Source of the DNA: Anastrepha obliqua | Taxonomy: Eukaryota; Arthropoda; Insecta; Diptera; Tephritidae | Direction of reading: 5' to 3' | Length of the DNA: 64,000 nucleotides | Assembly: GCF_027943255.1 (NCBI RefSeq) | Contig: NC_072894.1 | Location: forward strand, 59,151,601-59,215,600 | In this document: positions 20,790 through 31,651 of the stretch, one piece after another | Layout of the letters: every line of letters starts with the position of its first letter | How positions within the stretch are numbered: position 1 is the stretch's first letter | Notes under the pieces: generated by a model | Databases searched by the model: none | What the model saw: only the letters and a program-made list of their open reading frames with translations | Told to the model about the DNA's origin: nothing | Position numbers and translations under genes: made by a program

Positions 20790-21360
20790 TGTCTTCTAAT
20801 GACTGCATTCAACATCCACACAGTAAGGCATCTCTGATCCCAGTTAAGGAGCATAATACTATGGTCAGCAAACAGTTCCTGCTGGACTGCTACCGTCAGG
20901 AGTCATCTCTATGACTTGATTGATGTTATCCGTGACTACAGCTGATAGGCACTGGGTCTTCCAGTAAGCAGACAGGCCATAAACGACATATTGCGGAGTC
21001 CCTCACCATTTTTACTAACTCCCCCTCTCTGAATATCCTTATCGGAGTCCACTTAACGCATATTGTAGGCGAAGAGCCTCTTGATACCCGCGTTACTTTG
21101 GCACAATTACGTTGCCAATACAGAGTAAATTTTTATCTATCCATAGTCGACCAAGGCATACTCAAAGTATTTGTATCGGACTTATGAAATATGTGATATC
21201 GCATGCACGATACTAACCACCTATTCACGCACCCCCTTAAATCTACTCATACAACACCTCTTTCTCTCTGGACCCACACGGTCGAAACAACATGTTTCTT
21301 GGGCTTACCCTTAGGTGAGTTTAACGACAACAACTGCCTTAACAGGGATTTATAAACTGC
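20790..21360 (+). mobile_element. jockey/CR1-like LINE ORF2 C-terminal relic
   Basis: Separate frames read KEHNTMVSKQFLLDCYRQE, then TRVTLAQLRCQYRVNFYLS, then HDTNHLFTHPLKSTHTTPLS and LWTHTVETTCFLGLPLGEF. This follows the order of the C-terminal Cys/His region of a common insect LINE group (TLAQLRSG...NSY...HDT.HLF.CP..PT.LTP.SLW..P...A.FLGL). Frameshifts separate the blocks. The reverse transcriptase domain itself lies 5' of this and is not present. Confidence 0.7.
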
Positions 21361-21364
21361 CACA

Positions 21365-21890
21365 ACACCCTTGTTCACAAATTTGTGCGATTCTAAAAGT
21401 ATTTACTATAAGATTTACACTGGTTGTTTCCATTTGCTGAAAAGTTTGGTTTTTTTTAATAGAGAATGATAAAAGCACGATTTAGTGAAAAATTGAAGTA
21501 TACACTTTGTCAGTAGGTAAACGAAGTGGACGACTAGCGAAATAACAATACTCGAATGTTGAGTACGTTGTTACATATATACGGCAACATCCTCAAATCC
21601 GCGCGTAATGGCGAGAACAGATGACAACAACGAACAAGAGCATGCTGAGGTTCCACATAACGCATTTAGGACGATGTGAATTACGTTCGTATAATGGCGA
21701 ATCGCTGCTAAGCTGCTAGCTAGAACACCTTTAGTGCTGCAATTCGCGCGCTGATGTCGCACGTGCTACGCATACACAACTAAGTACGTCTACAAAGCAG
21801 GAGACTGAAAGAGTTGTTACGTGTGCTTCAGATTGCTGTGATGACTGGCACACAATTCCAAATGCCTTGGAACTTATAAAGCACATACGT
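21365..21890. other. no recognised gene; left flank of the hAT-like element
   Basis: Unique-looking DNA without a supported feature, ending in the 8-bp ATGTACAT target duplication at 21891-21898. Confidence 0.45.
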
Positions 21891-22199
21891 ATGTACATTA
21901 GGGTGTCCCGTCAATGTATGAAATTTTTTATTTTTCAAGATATCCAAACGCAAGAGTTGTCAAAATTTGCGTAATTTTACACAGATTACGAATATCATAA
22001 GAAAATTTGAATTACATATTATCTTGAGGGCTCTACAGAACGTTAAAGTTTATTAAATCTTACATTTTTACAAGAATGAACCATATGCCGAAAATAAAAC
22101 AAAAGTTAAATTCATAAGCTGGTTTATTATGCAAAGTAGTGAACTACAGAACAATAAAATAAAATAAACGAAGTAAAGCGGTCAATTAATAAAAGCATC

Positions 22200-22525
22200 T
22201 TAATATTTAAAAAGATTTTTGTGCCCAAAATTTGGCATTTCTGCTCGAGATTGTAGCCTGGTTCTAATGAAACCATCTCTAGAGCTTGCGGCAGTTACAC
22301 GTTGTGAGGCCTCTGTTACCAGTTTTACACACCTTTCCACTGATTGTGTATGACAAGGAAAGTCATCGATTTCCAAGATCTTATCTTTTGCCTTGTTTTT
22401 TAGCTCCTCGTCTGAAATGTGACGAAGAACAGGGGGTGTTGTAGTTAGGCATTCGTCCCATAGAATCATTTCAGTGTAATCTCGGGCCGAGAAGTTAAGT
22501 TTTGGTGGCCTGAATATTCTGAGTT
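22200..22525 (-). pseudogene. hAT-like transposase C-terminus, out of frame
   Basis: This frame reads IFRPPKLNFSARDYTEMILW upstream of its first ATG, so it is a continuation of the 651-codon frame rather than a separate gene. A one-base shift near 22525-22540 separates them. It contains FPCHTQSVERCVKLVTEASQ, resembling the hAT C-terminal block with the catalytic Glu (P....SVER). That Glu is at residue 45 counted from the ATG at 22469. The frame ends at the stop at 22200. The frameshift therefore separates the two Asp from the Glu and should abolish activity unless bypassed or a sequence error. Confidence 0.75.
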
Positions 22526-24421
22526 TTGTTGAAGATTCATTTTCTCTAGCTGTTTTATTTTCTGTAATGCCAGCTCCCGAATGTGATCCCTCTCATCAAA
22601 TAATATACTGACAAGTAGGTTTTCTGGGTGCGCATAAAAGGCGTTTCTTTCGATAACAGGATCCACAACAGATTTCAATTTTTCTGGCAGAAATCGAGAG
22701 TACTGAGTCAATTGGTAAGTATGCTTCGCGCCATCCTTAAAAGAACTTTGTTGCTTGATAAGGAACCACATCGGGGCATATGCTTTAACAACATAATTGA
22801 CAAGCAGTTTCAAATTTTCTGTTGGATGAAGAGTACTTATATAAAGTCTGAGTATACGATTAGCAGTAGTAAGCCATCTCGAGTGCGCCATTTTTCCAGG
22901 TTGACGGTTTGCCAGCTCAGGAGCACAGAAACCAGTTGATACAGCATTACTCATCTGATAAAGGTATTTTTGATCTGTACTAAGATCATCGATCACATTT
23001 CTCGGCAAGTCAGGCAAATTACCAGCCACCGCACAGAAAGACACGGGGGTTTTAGTTTCACAGCCAACTAATTGTTTTCCGATAGGTCCAGAATATTCTT
23101 TAGGCCCAGAAGTGGGACCATCTAAAGTAGAAAATAGATGACGAAGCGGTAATTCGTTAGCATGAAGTAAACAAACACACCATTGGAGTGGCCGTTTTAA
23201 ATATTGCTCTAAATTTTGAATCACGCCACCCTTCCAACCGGTATTAGTTGCAGTTCCATCACATCCCACGCAAATCAGGTCATCTAACTTCCAACGTTGT
23301 CCTTCTAATAAAGTTGTGATCGAAATTTGAATTTCCTTCCCAGTCCCACGATTCGGCGTTGTGTGACCTAAATAAATTGATCCAGGTTCAGCCAAAACTG
23401 AGACGTGTTCTTCTAAAACTTCTTTGCGACGGTAGCGATTCCCTATTTTCTCATTTATCAGAGTCTTGTCCTTACGTCCATCAAAGTAAATGCTTTTTAT
23501 AACGGTGCTTCCAATATCTTTTGAGGCTTCGGCCCGGGCTTTAGATACCGCTCTGTGGATCTTGTTTTTATCAATAACCAGAGTTAACTCTTTGGTAGAA
23601 ACCAAGCCAACGTCTGCCAAAACCGCCGAAGTTACAGCCGCAGCAGATCGCAACGATAAGCCGTATCTGTCACAGACCTTAGCCACGGTAGGCAACGGCA
23701 GTGTGTTTCGATTTGCCGTTGAAGTTGATGGCGCCTCTACTGAGGGCATGCTGGTCGATGATCCCTCTAATATCGGATTTATTTCCAGACAAGATTCACT
23801 CATCGCATCTTCATAACAGGCTGAGTCCGAATAGGTTTCTTGAGTAGAACAGAACTTTTTTGTTGCCCTTGTTGATTCTTCTATTTGTCTCTGCTGTCGT
23901 TTCATTAATCTAGTCGTTTCCTTCTTATCAATTCCGCCAATAGCCATTTTCCTGTCATTTCTCTGATCCAACATAAAATTTCTTTCATTGATGGGAACTT
24001 TTTTAGGTTTTAAACATGAACAAAATTTGAAAGAAGTGCATTTACAAGCAGCAACGTCGAAGAGTTTTTCTGATAACACTGAGAAACATTTCAGTTTATT
24101 TTCATAGCTATCACTTCTTTTGTTTTTGGGGTATCTTTTTAAATGGAGATATTTTTCGAAATGTTGTTTTTGTAATTGAATAATTCGTTCTTTTGTTACG
24201 ATTGGAATCGAAGCTTTGGTCCAAATATCGCATATTTTTTCAGAAACAATCGCAAATGTATCTGAATTTGATGGATCTTTTCCATTGTACTTCAATTTTA
24301 GATCGTGTTTTACGAATAAAATATATTTAATGACGTCCTTTATGGTTGGTAGCTGTCGATCGCCAAGTTCTTCGTAAGGTCCCAATATAGCACAAGTAGT
24401 TTCACTACGCCTCAAACTCAT
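22466..24421 (-). CDS. hAT-like transposase, N-terminal and core part (651 codons)
   Basis: ATG at 24421 opens an uninterrupted 651-codon frame. In order it shows a basic N-terminal region; a Cys cluster CKCTSFKFCSC at about 126-136 (possible zinc-binding); a Ser/Thr-rich linker at about 196-240; IYFDGRKDKTL with Asp314; VGCDGTATNTGWKGGV with Asp388; WCVCLLHANELP with C417-x2-H420; and HSRWLTTANRILRLY with Arg515-Trp516. Asp, Asp, C-x2-H and RW in this order is the layout of hAT catalytic domains. The frame ends at a TGA at 22466-22468 just after a frameshift; the expected C-terminus continues in the next frame. I did not recognise a named family, and homologues of this type are usually annotated as uncharacterised proteins. 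The function as a cut-and-paste transposase is inferred. Confidence 0.8.
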   Translation of the reverse strand: MSLRRSETTCAILGPYEELGDRQLPTIKDVIKYILFVKHDLKLKYNGKDPSNSDTFAIVSEKICDIWTKASIPIVTKERIIQLQKQHFEKYLHLKRYPKNKRSDSYENKLKCFSVLSEKLFDVAACKCTSFKFCSCLKPKKVPINERNFMLDQRNDRKMAIGGIDKKETTRLMKRQQRQIEESTRATKKFCSTQETYSDSACYEDAMSESCLEINPILEGSSTSMPSVEAPSTSTANRNTLPLPTVAKVCDRYGLSLRSAAAVTSAVLADVGLVSTKELTLVIDKNKIHRAVSKARAEASKDIGSTVIKSIYFDGRKDKTLINEKIGNRYRRKEVLEEHVSVLAEPGSIYLGHTTPNRGTGKEIQISITTLLEGQRWKLDDLICVGCDGTATNTGWKGGVIQNLEQYLKRPLQWCVCLLHANELPLRHLFSTLDGPTSGPKEYSGPIGKQLVGCETKTPVSFCAVAGNLPDLPRNVIDDLSTDQKYLYQMSNAVSTGFCAPELANRQPGKMAHSRWLTTANRILRLYISTLHPTENLKLLVNYVVKAYAPMWFLIKQQSSFKDGAKHTYQLTQYSRFLPEKLKSVVDPVIERNAFYAHPENLLVSILFDERDHIRELALQKIKQLEKMNLQQNSEYSGHQNLTSRPEITLK

Positions 24422-24879
24422 TATTTAATCCACTTTTAAAAATAAAACAATCGCAACTGCACTTTAACGACACAAGAAACTGAGTGGCTTTGAAGAAAAC
24501 ACTCCCTAGTTAAGGTAAGAAACACTTCGAATTATGTTGAAAATTCAGGGTATTTGCAGGTTGAAACCTAGCAAAGATTTAGTGATTGGGAACTTGTCAA
24601 TGCATGCGAATTAAAATATTATGTTTACATTATACTTGAATGTAATAAAAAAGTTAATATTTTTGTATATTCAATTCAGTTCAGCGAAATTAAAAAATGC
24701 GAAAAATTACAAAAAAAGGTAAAATATTCTAAAGTTTGAAGATCGGTAGAGACCTGAAGATATAATTTCATTTTTATTTAAAAATTATTTTTGGAATCTA
24801 CAATTAATCACACAAATTTTAAGAGGTCTTGCGTTTAGAAAAACTAAAAAAAATATTTCGGGACATCCTAATGTACATA

Positions 24880-25848
24880 TTGTGCAGCGATTTGGTGTCA
24901 TTTAAGTCAAGTGAAGCAATCAAAGTTTGTACAAATAGACATACACGCGTTTTGCGATGCATACATAGTCTAGCTTAATTTTACACGTTATTCTGTGTTT
25001 TTGCACGTAGGTATTTATATTTGCATATATTTTCTCTTTTCGATATACGTTGTTAGTGATTTTGATATTACTTTAAAGACACTCGAATTGTTCATTCCTT
25101 TACACATATCTTTGTATTTAGGCTAAATAATTTAGCCACGTTTTTAAGGTCTGGCGATTTCGAAATAACTGCTTAACTTAGTCTCTTCGCAATCTTTGGT
25201 TCTTGTCACGTTTGGGTTAGTTTTTAAATCCTTCGAAAAATGAATTACCCTCAATAGTAAGTGAAAAGAAAAAACAAAATAAGCAGGAACAAAAGGAAAA
25301 TTCACAGATGGGATGAGGATTCACTACTCCTCAGCAAACTTCTCAAATTTTTTAAAGAATCTTAGCAGTTTGCCGTGGAAAAGAGAATGTAGCTCATCTA
25401 TTTTCAGTGAAACTCGATTCTCTGTTTTCGATTTCTTGCTCGTGACGTTATTTCGTTAAGCGTATGCATGGCTTTCTTGCCTAATCTCACTCTCATGCCT
25501 AAAGTTCATAAGGAATATTATTCCATTGATACCTAAAAAGTTCGTTAGCATTACAATTTTAAAGAAACAAAACTTTCATTTTTAAAGAAGCAAAACTGCA
25601 TTGTTCGTATTTCGAAGTGAATCAATGCTGATGGAGTAATGCGTGCGTACTTTGTAAGTATGGTAGGTATCATACGAGCGTGCATGGAATTGATATTGAG
25701 GTTTAATAGCTTTTTTTATGAACTTTCAATATTCGTTGCACATAAAGAGATGTTATTAACTTTAAACTTTTTATACCCTTGCGCACAAGCACAAGAGAGT
25801 ATTACAATTTTGTTCATACATTTTGTTGTATTTAAAAGTAGAACCATA
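24880..25848. other. AT-rich DNA, no recognised gene
   Basis: No coding frame of note. A phrase TTTTATACCCTTGCGCACAA near 25769 resembles the ends of dispersed fly repeats but is too short to assign. Confidence 0.4.
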
Positions 25849-25850
25849 TA

Positions 25851-27028
25851 CTAAGTTGTTCAAAAAGTTTTGCGGTTCGATAATAAAACACAATTTTATG
25901 GCTTAAAATACACTTTGTTATTCAATATAGCTTCTACGAACATCAATACACGCAAGTGAGAATCTGAAAGGACTGCAAAATATGTTTCCACAGCTGTTAT
26001 AACCTCATAATTTAATGAAAATCGCTTTTCACACATGAATTTTAATAGATCTGAAAAGAAATGGAAGTCAATAAGGACCAAATCTAGTCAATACGGTGGA
26101 TGCTACATGGATTCATGGATTTTAAACAGTATCAGTGTTTTTCTAATGAAAAAGATTTTTTTTTTCTTTTGTACACTGGGTCCTTTTTCACGAGCTTTGT
26201 TCTTCAGTTGGTCTAAAAGGCTACAATAATATTAAGAAGATATTCCTTTACTAATTTTCAAGTAATTCACAAACAAAATTCCTTTCGCATCCCAAAAAAC
26301 TGATTCTAACACGCACTCTCTTGGGCGACTTCTAGACACGAACTCCTTTCGGAGCCGAGGAACCAGGTTCACAGCTCAATTTAGCCTCTTGTTTTAATTT
26401 AGAATCATGGTGATAGGCCAAAGTCTCATCCATAGTGATGAATCGATGCACAAAATCCACTTTAACTTTTCAAAAATACTCTAAATGTTGCTGAGAAAGT
26501 CGCATTCGAAAGTAATTTAGTTCCATTAATACCAAATGCGGCACCCATTGTGCATACAGCTTTCTGCTTTCTGAAACCCAATACTTCAGTCACTACTAAA
26601 TCTGTTTCAATCACTCGTCAATCTTCCAATACGATATCCTCTATTTTTCTACGATATCTTATGTTGTTGCTGGTTTTGGACATATTTGACGTGGATCGCC
26701 TTCAAGGCTTATACGACCACGTTTAAATTCAGCAACCCACCTGTCTACTGTACTAATTTACATTTTCAACATTCGTTCATAATTATCCCTTACTTTTAAG
26801 CCTTCCAAAAATAAAAATTCTATCAGTGCACGATACTTGATTTTTTCCACTGTAGAAAACACTGTGACACGTCGATACTAAATAGCACGTAAGCAAAAAA
26901 TTAGATGGCAAATTAAAATTAAGCTTTCCATACGTTCATTGAAGAGTGTATCAATTTGACAAAAACAAAAATAGGCCAGTAGCAATGATTTCTCGTATCG
27001 AATCGCAAAACTTATTGAACATCCTAGT
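25851..27028 (-). mobile_element. decayed full-length mariner with both TIRs
   Basis: The left end CTAAGTTGTTCAAAAAGTTT continuing TGCGGTTCGATA and the right end reversed CTAGGATGTTCAATAAGTTT continuing TGCGATTCGATA are TIRs of about 32 bases. TA flanks both. The 1,178-bp length is near mariner full size. Minus-strand coding pieces in order: KYRALIEFLFLEGLKV (N-terminus), TVDRWVAEFKRGR, GDPRQICPKPAT, YAQWVPHLV, FVHRFITMDETLAYHHDS (first catalytic Asp, MDE), and PGSSAPKGVRV. Later motifs are heavily damaged. The family resembles irritans-type mariners. There are many stops and frameshifts, so it is inactive, although its TIRs remain well conserved. Confidence 0.85.
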
Positions 27029-27179
27029 ATATGTATGGTTCAGAAATGAATATTCAGAATGAAGTTGCCCGACCATTTCATGCGTAAAATAATTCGTGCC
27101 AAAATTTTTATATTTCAATGAAAATGTATATATTTGTTTATTTAATTATTTGGCATTAATTGAAATTAATAATGTGCGA

Positions 27180-27545
27180 AATTAGTCAATAACCAAGGCC
27201 AAAAGGCGTGGTGATGCGCCCACTTTTGGGTAAATGCGTGTATCTTGATAACGATTGAATAAGACTTACCCAAACCTCGTGCTCGTATTTTCCCCCCTTC
27301 ACTTAAATTTGACTTAAATAATATTGAGATCGGATAAAAACCAAGCCTCCCTTAAATATTTATTTAGACTAAATTTCCGTTCACCCATCTTCTGCTACAA
27401 GTTACACGTTTCATTGTCATGAGTTTGTTTGATTTCAAAAATGAACACCCAGCCCAAATAAAATTTTACTGCAATAAGCGCGGCTATATAAATTTCGTTC
27501 CGAACCGAATTTTGCACTTCCTTACTTACTTTAATTTAAAAGCTC
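27180..27545 (-). repeat. dispersed repeat R1, long copy
   Basis: In reverse complement it holds GAACCGAATTTTGC reading out of GTAAGGAAGTGCAAAATTCG, CGGAACGAAATTTATATAGC, AGTAAAATTTTATTTGGGCT, GGGTGTTCATTTTTG, and CCGATCTCAATATTAT. The same landmarks occur in the same order at 36050-36500 on the + strand. No terminal inverted repeats, target duplication or coding sequence were detected. Class unknown. Confidence 0.6.
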
Positions 27546-28034
27546 TAAACGCTGAATGAAAAGTTACTAATGATTTACAATAAAAAGTTATCATAAAATT
27601 GATTGTTTATATAAAAGTGCAATGACTGTTGGAGTGCGCAAGCATTTTATAACTTTCGAGTCTTCACTGGAATGCTTGCCTCTAAATACGGCATCAAAAA
27701 GTCGTTCAACATGGCGCAAAAGCGTTCGGGATTCACTGTTACATTGGCGCCAGTGTCGTCTTTGAAGACGATGGATGGATGTAATGATGAGATGAACGTC
27801 AATGAATACTGAAAAAATTATGTATTTAGTTTATTTTATACACAAAGTGTTTTATCCAGCTTTGAAGCGCAATTCAATAGAAGTAACTATATAGCGCGAT
27901 TGTGATTATTGAAAATATTCTGTACTTATATAATATTTGTGAATAGCATATTTGCGTTTTCGTTCTTTATGACCTCAAGATTTATATGCTTGATGTGCTG
28001 TCTTTTTTATGCCACTATACTTGCAACATTATAG
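27546..28034. other. no recognised gene
   Basis: AT-rich. A GC-richer patch at about 27670-27780 may be a decayed DD41D fragment on the + strand (GGAATGCTTGCCTC...GGCGCAAAAGCG), but the match is not good enough to call. Confidence 0.35.
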
Positions 28035-28042
28035 ATGCACAT

Positions 28043-28486
28043 TAGGCCGGGTCGATTTGTGGGGAAGCAAAAAAATCGCCCATTGCTCTGTGAAAATCAT
28101 ATTCTAGGGATCAAAATGAGAACTTTACCTCTAAAACGAATTCTGATGTCCCCCAATTTGGATCGAACTTTTTAGTTTCTTTTCTATAACTCACTTAAAT
28201 TAATTTTTTCATTTACATATGTTCTGACTAAATAAATTTTTTAAGAGAAAAAATAAATATTATTATAAATAAATAATAAATATTATTATAAATAAATAAA
28301 AATAAAGAAAAAACATAGCCATTTAGCTGATTTTTTCATGTATAGGCCAAAAATGGTGATATTTTTAAATTGGGGGACATCAGAATTCGTTTTAGAGATA
28401 TGGTTCCTTCGGCAAAGTTTCTTATTTTGATCCCTAGAATACGATTTTCACAGAGCAATAAGCGATTTTTAAATCAACCCGCCCTA
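28043..28486. mobile_element. 444-bp palindromic MITE with 8-bp target duplication
   Basis: The left arm begins TAGGCCGGGTCGATTT and the right arm reversed begins TAGGGCGGGTTGATTT. The arms match with small gaps over more than 100 bases, sharing ATTGCTCTGTGAAAATC, ATTCTAGGGATCAAAAT and AAAACGAATTCTGATGTCCC. Direct repeats ATGCACAT flank it at 28035-28042 and 28487-28494. The loop is AT-rich with two copies of an AAATATTATTATAAATAAAT-type unit. It has no coding capacity. The 8-bp duplication points to a hAT-type transposase; its target (ATGCACAT) differs by one base from that of the 21.9-kb hAT-like element (ATGTACAT). Confidence 0.9.
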
Positions 28487-28494
28487 ATGCACAT

Positions 28495-30985
28495 ACTCAG
28501 TCAAAAAAGTATCGAGACTTAGTCAGTACAGAAAATGATGAATTAAAATTCAGTATGTCACTTCATACCGAAATGCCAGCAACTAATACAGTAAACAAAA
28601 CATTTTTCAAGCGTATCTACGAAATCAGCTTCAGGTTTCGAATTGAATTCTCTTTAATGTCTTCTATCAACTGAAAAGTAATGCCTCAAATTGGTAATTT
28701 GTATTTTGGGATGAACAAACAGCAGGCAGAAGGTGAATTTGGTAGTTGTGAATCGAAATTTTAGAGAATTGTACAAAAACAATGAATACAGTTTTAAGAA
28801 AGCGCATGATGGTGGTGCAAATCGCAAGAGGTTTTTTCCAAAAATCCATTCTTTTTCTAAAAATTTGCTTTCCCAAACGACGCTATACGGACAGATTAGA
28901 TTTGTAATTTTATATTTGTATTCTTTATTTGCTGGCTATTCTTTGTTTTGTATTTTAGAAATCCCTTTGAACGAGCTGTTTAAATGATCAATTTCTGGTA
29001 TTCACCTAGTGCATATTAATATTTTTGAAATTTTCATTTTAATATTAAAAATGTTTACAAGTTTTTAAAAAATCTAATTATATGTATCATCCCCTGTTAT
29101 ACCTGTGCAATGTTTGAGCTCATTGCCTGAGAATTAACACTCGTGTGTCTTTTTCGAACTAAAATAACTTTCAATTAAAAAAAAATCATTTTATAGCTAA
29201 CGAATATAAAATCGTTTTACAAATTATAATGTAATATTTCTTTTTATGACGTTTAGAGTTGACACCTCTAAGAAATCGCCATAGCCATAAGAGCACTTTA
29301 TCATTTAGATCCTCAAAAAATTCTGAATGGGTGTGGGACTCTCAGTCTTTCCGCATATAGCCCGATAATGAAGTGGCATGCTAGCAACCTCATGGCTATA
29401 GTAAATTTTTCTGCTCAAGTGAAGGTACCAAAAACTATTAAAATTGCTGAAAAAGAGGAGCCTTAGTATATACGCCCAAAAAAATTAACCCTCAAATGAC
29501 CATTCATCCGACTTTATTTGCTACATGGATGTGATTGGTCCAATTTTGTATTTAATATACAAATCAAGGAAGCTATCTAGCGTGAACATTTGCTCCCACA
29601 TATTGCAAGAAACCCACTTACTGCTTACCGCTTAGTACTTAGAGCGTCCACACCACAGACATGCTCAGATTGAGATTCGAGTATTCATTTTTAATACATT
29701 ACCTTCCGTTTGCCTCTTTATCTTTGGCTTAGTGGCATTTTCGATGCCGCTGGCGCCCTGTGTCATTTAACATGCGGCAGCAAAGTAATAAATTTATAAG
29801 GCATGCCAGCGTAACAGTTTAAAGGAAAAGGGGTTAGAGGTTAACACAAGCAAACAATATTAAAAAATTGTTAGGCTCAAGCACCAACAAAATTTGCAGA
29901 AAAATAAAGAACAAAAGCCGGAACGAAAGCAGGCCTGACAAAAACTCAACTCTTTATACTCTATATATTCGCATCGCTTCAGTTGCGCCGCAGGGACAAT
30001 ACACCATATGGATTTAGCCTGTTGTATCTACAAAGAACAATAGCAGCAGTTGTCAGCAGCAATAGCAACAACACATTGTGCAAATTTATTGCTGGCGTGG
30101 TATTATTTTTTCGCCTTTATCCACTTCACAAAAATTCCTTTTGCCAATGTTTCTTTTTTATTTGCATATTTCTCAGCTTGATTTTTTTTTTTAGTTTTTG
30201 TTTTGTAAAACCTTTGTCTCTTGCCACATGTCACATGCAAACGGAGTCCTGCATCTATACATATATATTTACATATGCGCATATGTGTGTATAAACACTA
30301 TCCATCATGCCATCTGTCAGTACACGTTATGCAACATTAGCTGAGCAATCACTTTGGTGTTTCTCTGTGTATTTAATTTATTTATTTGAGCACTCATTTT
30401 TTTGTTTTTTTTTTTTTCATTTTCGAAAATATACCAGTATGTGCTTACCTCTTTTCATACTAATATTTGTGGCATTTATTTTCATTACATTTCTTCTATT
30501 TGCCATTAAGTTATTTGCTTCGCGGCTTTGCTCAAATCCAGTCTGCTGCTGCTATGTCAAATAGGTCGTGTGCTCACTCATCAAATCCATAAAATAAATA
30601 GTATATGAATATGTGTATAAGCGTGTGTGCGCTATATAGTAAAAAAACTATTGTAACAAAAAATATTTTTAAACTACTGCACAGTGGATTTGAAATCGCA
30701 TAGCTTTGCTGCGCATAACAATTCCAAATTGATCCTTAGACATCAGCAAAATATGTGCATGTGTACACGCTCAACTGAACTGAACTGGGCTTGTGAGCCA
30801 TTTGGAATATTTTAATTCCTGCCAAACTATGGTATTTAAGCTTTTGAGTGGCCACAATCCATGAATATTGATTAGTTTTCAATAAATTCAGCTTCTCTAA
30901 AAAGAAGCCACTATAATGAGCCACGCATTTTGCATTCGTTGCTAAGTGCACAAGGGGCACGGATCGCTCCCCAACTTATTTAGCT
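28495..30985. other. no recognised gene
   Basis: AT-rich to about 29250; 29270-29560 is more mixed in base use but yields no domain. Long T-rich runs at 30100-30200 and 30390-30420 generate hydrophobic-looking ORFs that are compositional. TATGTATA-like simple repeats occur near 30260 and 30970-31000. Confidence 0.45.
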
Positions 30986-31000
30986 ATATATATTGTATAT

Positions 31001-31284
31001 ATATAATTGGCGCGTACACCCTTTTTGGGTGTTTGGCCGAGCTCCTCCTCCTATTTGTGGTGTGCGTCTTGATGTTGTTCTACAAATGGAGGGACCTACA
31101 GTTTCAAGCCGACTTTGAAAGGCAGATATTTTTATGAGGAGCTTTTTCATGGCAGAAATACACTCGGAGGCTTGCCATTGCCTGCCAAGAAGCGACCGCT
31201 ATTAAAAAAATGTTTTTCTTGATTTTGGTGTTTTCACCGAGATTCGAACCGACGTTCTCTCTGTGAATTCCGAATGGTAGTCGC
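31001..31284 (-). mobile_element. SINE-A, 5'-truncated
   Basis: The tail AATTGGCGCGTACACCC and the whole body closely match the 8244 copy, including the B box (reversed GGTTCGAATCTCGG). The A-box head is missing beyond CGACTACCATTCGG, and the sequence changes to CTATTAGCTATACGC. The tail extends into a TATATA run. Confidence 0.85.
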
Positions 31285-31309
31285 CTATTAGCTATACGCT
31301 CTCATAAAT

Positions 31310-31420
31310 TGTTTCATTCCTAAAATGAACAGCCAGCAAAATTGAATTTTACTAAAATGTAAAAATGAATTTTACCCGCATGTACGGTACGGACCGAATT
31401 TAGCACTTCCTTACGTGTTC
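31310..31420 (-). repeat. fragment of dispersed repeat R1
   Basis: AAATGAACAGCCAGCAAAAT, then ACCGAATTTAGCACTTCCTTAC, parallels the 27.4-kb copy (AAATGAACACCCAGCCCAAA, then ACCGAATTTTGCACTTCCTTAC). Confidence 0.6.
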
Positions 31421-31651
31421 AAATTAGTTATGAAATCAACAATTTGATTAAATTCACTTTGTATAAGGAGCATTGAACTAGAACCTTAGAGAACTTTTTG
31501 CTATATTTTATTGTTACTTGATTCGACTAGCATCCATGTAACTTTGATCTTTCGATCCTTGCACATGAACCAGAACAGAAATTTAAGATATGTATTGTAT
31601 GTAAGTATTTTTATTTGTATTTGTATGTATTAAGTAGATATAATAAAAATA

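Larger units (their letters stand above)
21899..24870 (-). mobile_element. 2,972-bp hAT-like DNA transposon with perfect 8-bp target duplication
   Basis: The element starts TAGGGTGTCCCG and ends CGGGACATCCTA, inverted repeats with one mismatch over 12 bases. It is flanked on both sides by ATGTACAT (21891-21898 and 24871-24878). An 8-bp duplication is the hallmark of the hAT superfamily. Between the ends lies a single minus-strand gene (651-codon frame plus a frameshifted 3' part), with about 450 bases of 5' and 300 bases of 3' non-coding sequence. Subterminal sequence is AT-rich. The exact duplication and the long open frame imply a relatively recent insertion. The superfamily is inferred from the duplication, the termini and the protein motifs together. 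Confidence 0.85.

Noticed and set aside
23490..23816. A + strand ORF of 108 codons opposite the hAT-like gene
   Set aside because: It is a shadow of the 651-codon minus-strand frame, which has the recognisable motifs.
22466..24421. The 651-codon frame as a domesticated host gene
   Set aside because: It lies between inverted termini with an exact 8-bp duplication and is frameshifted before its last catalytic residue, which fits a mobile element better. Domestication would need expression and conservation at an orthologous site.
29983..30564. Two hydrophobic ORFs resembling membrane proteins
   Set aside because: They arise from long T-rich tracts; there is no conserved motif and codon use is purely compositional.
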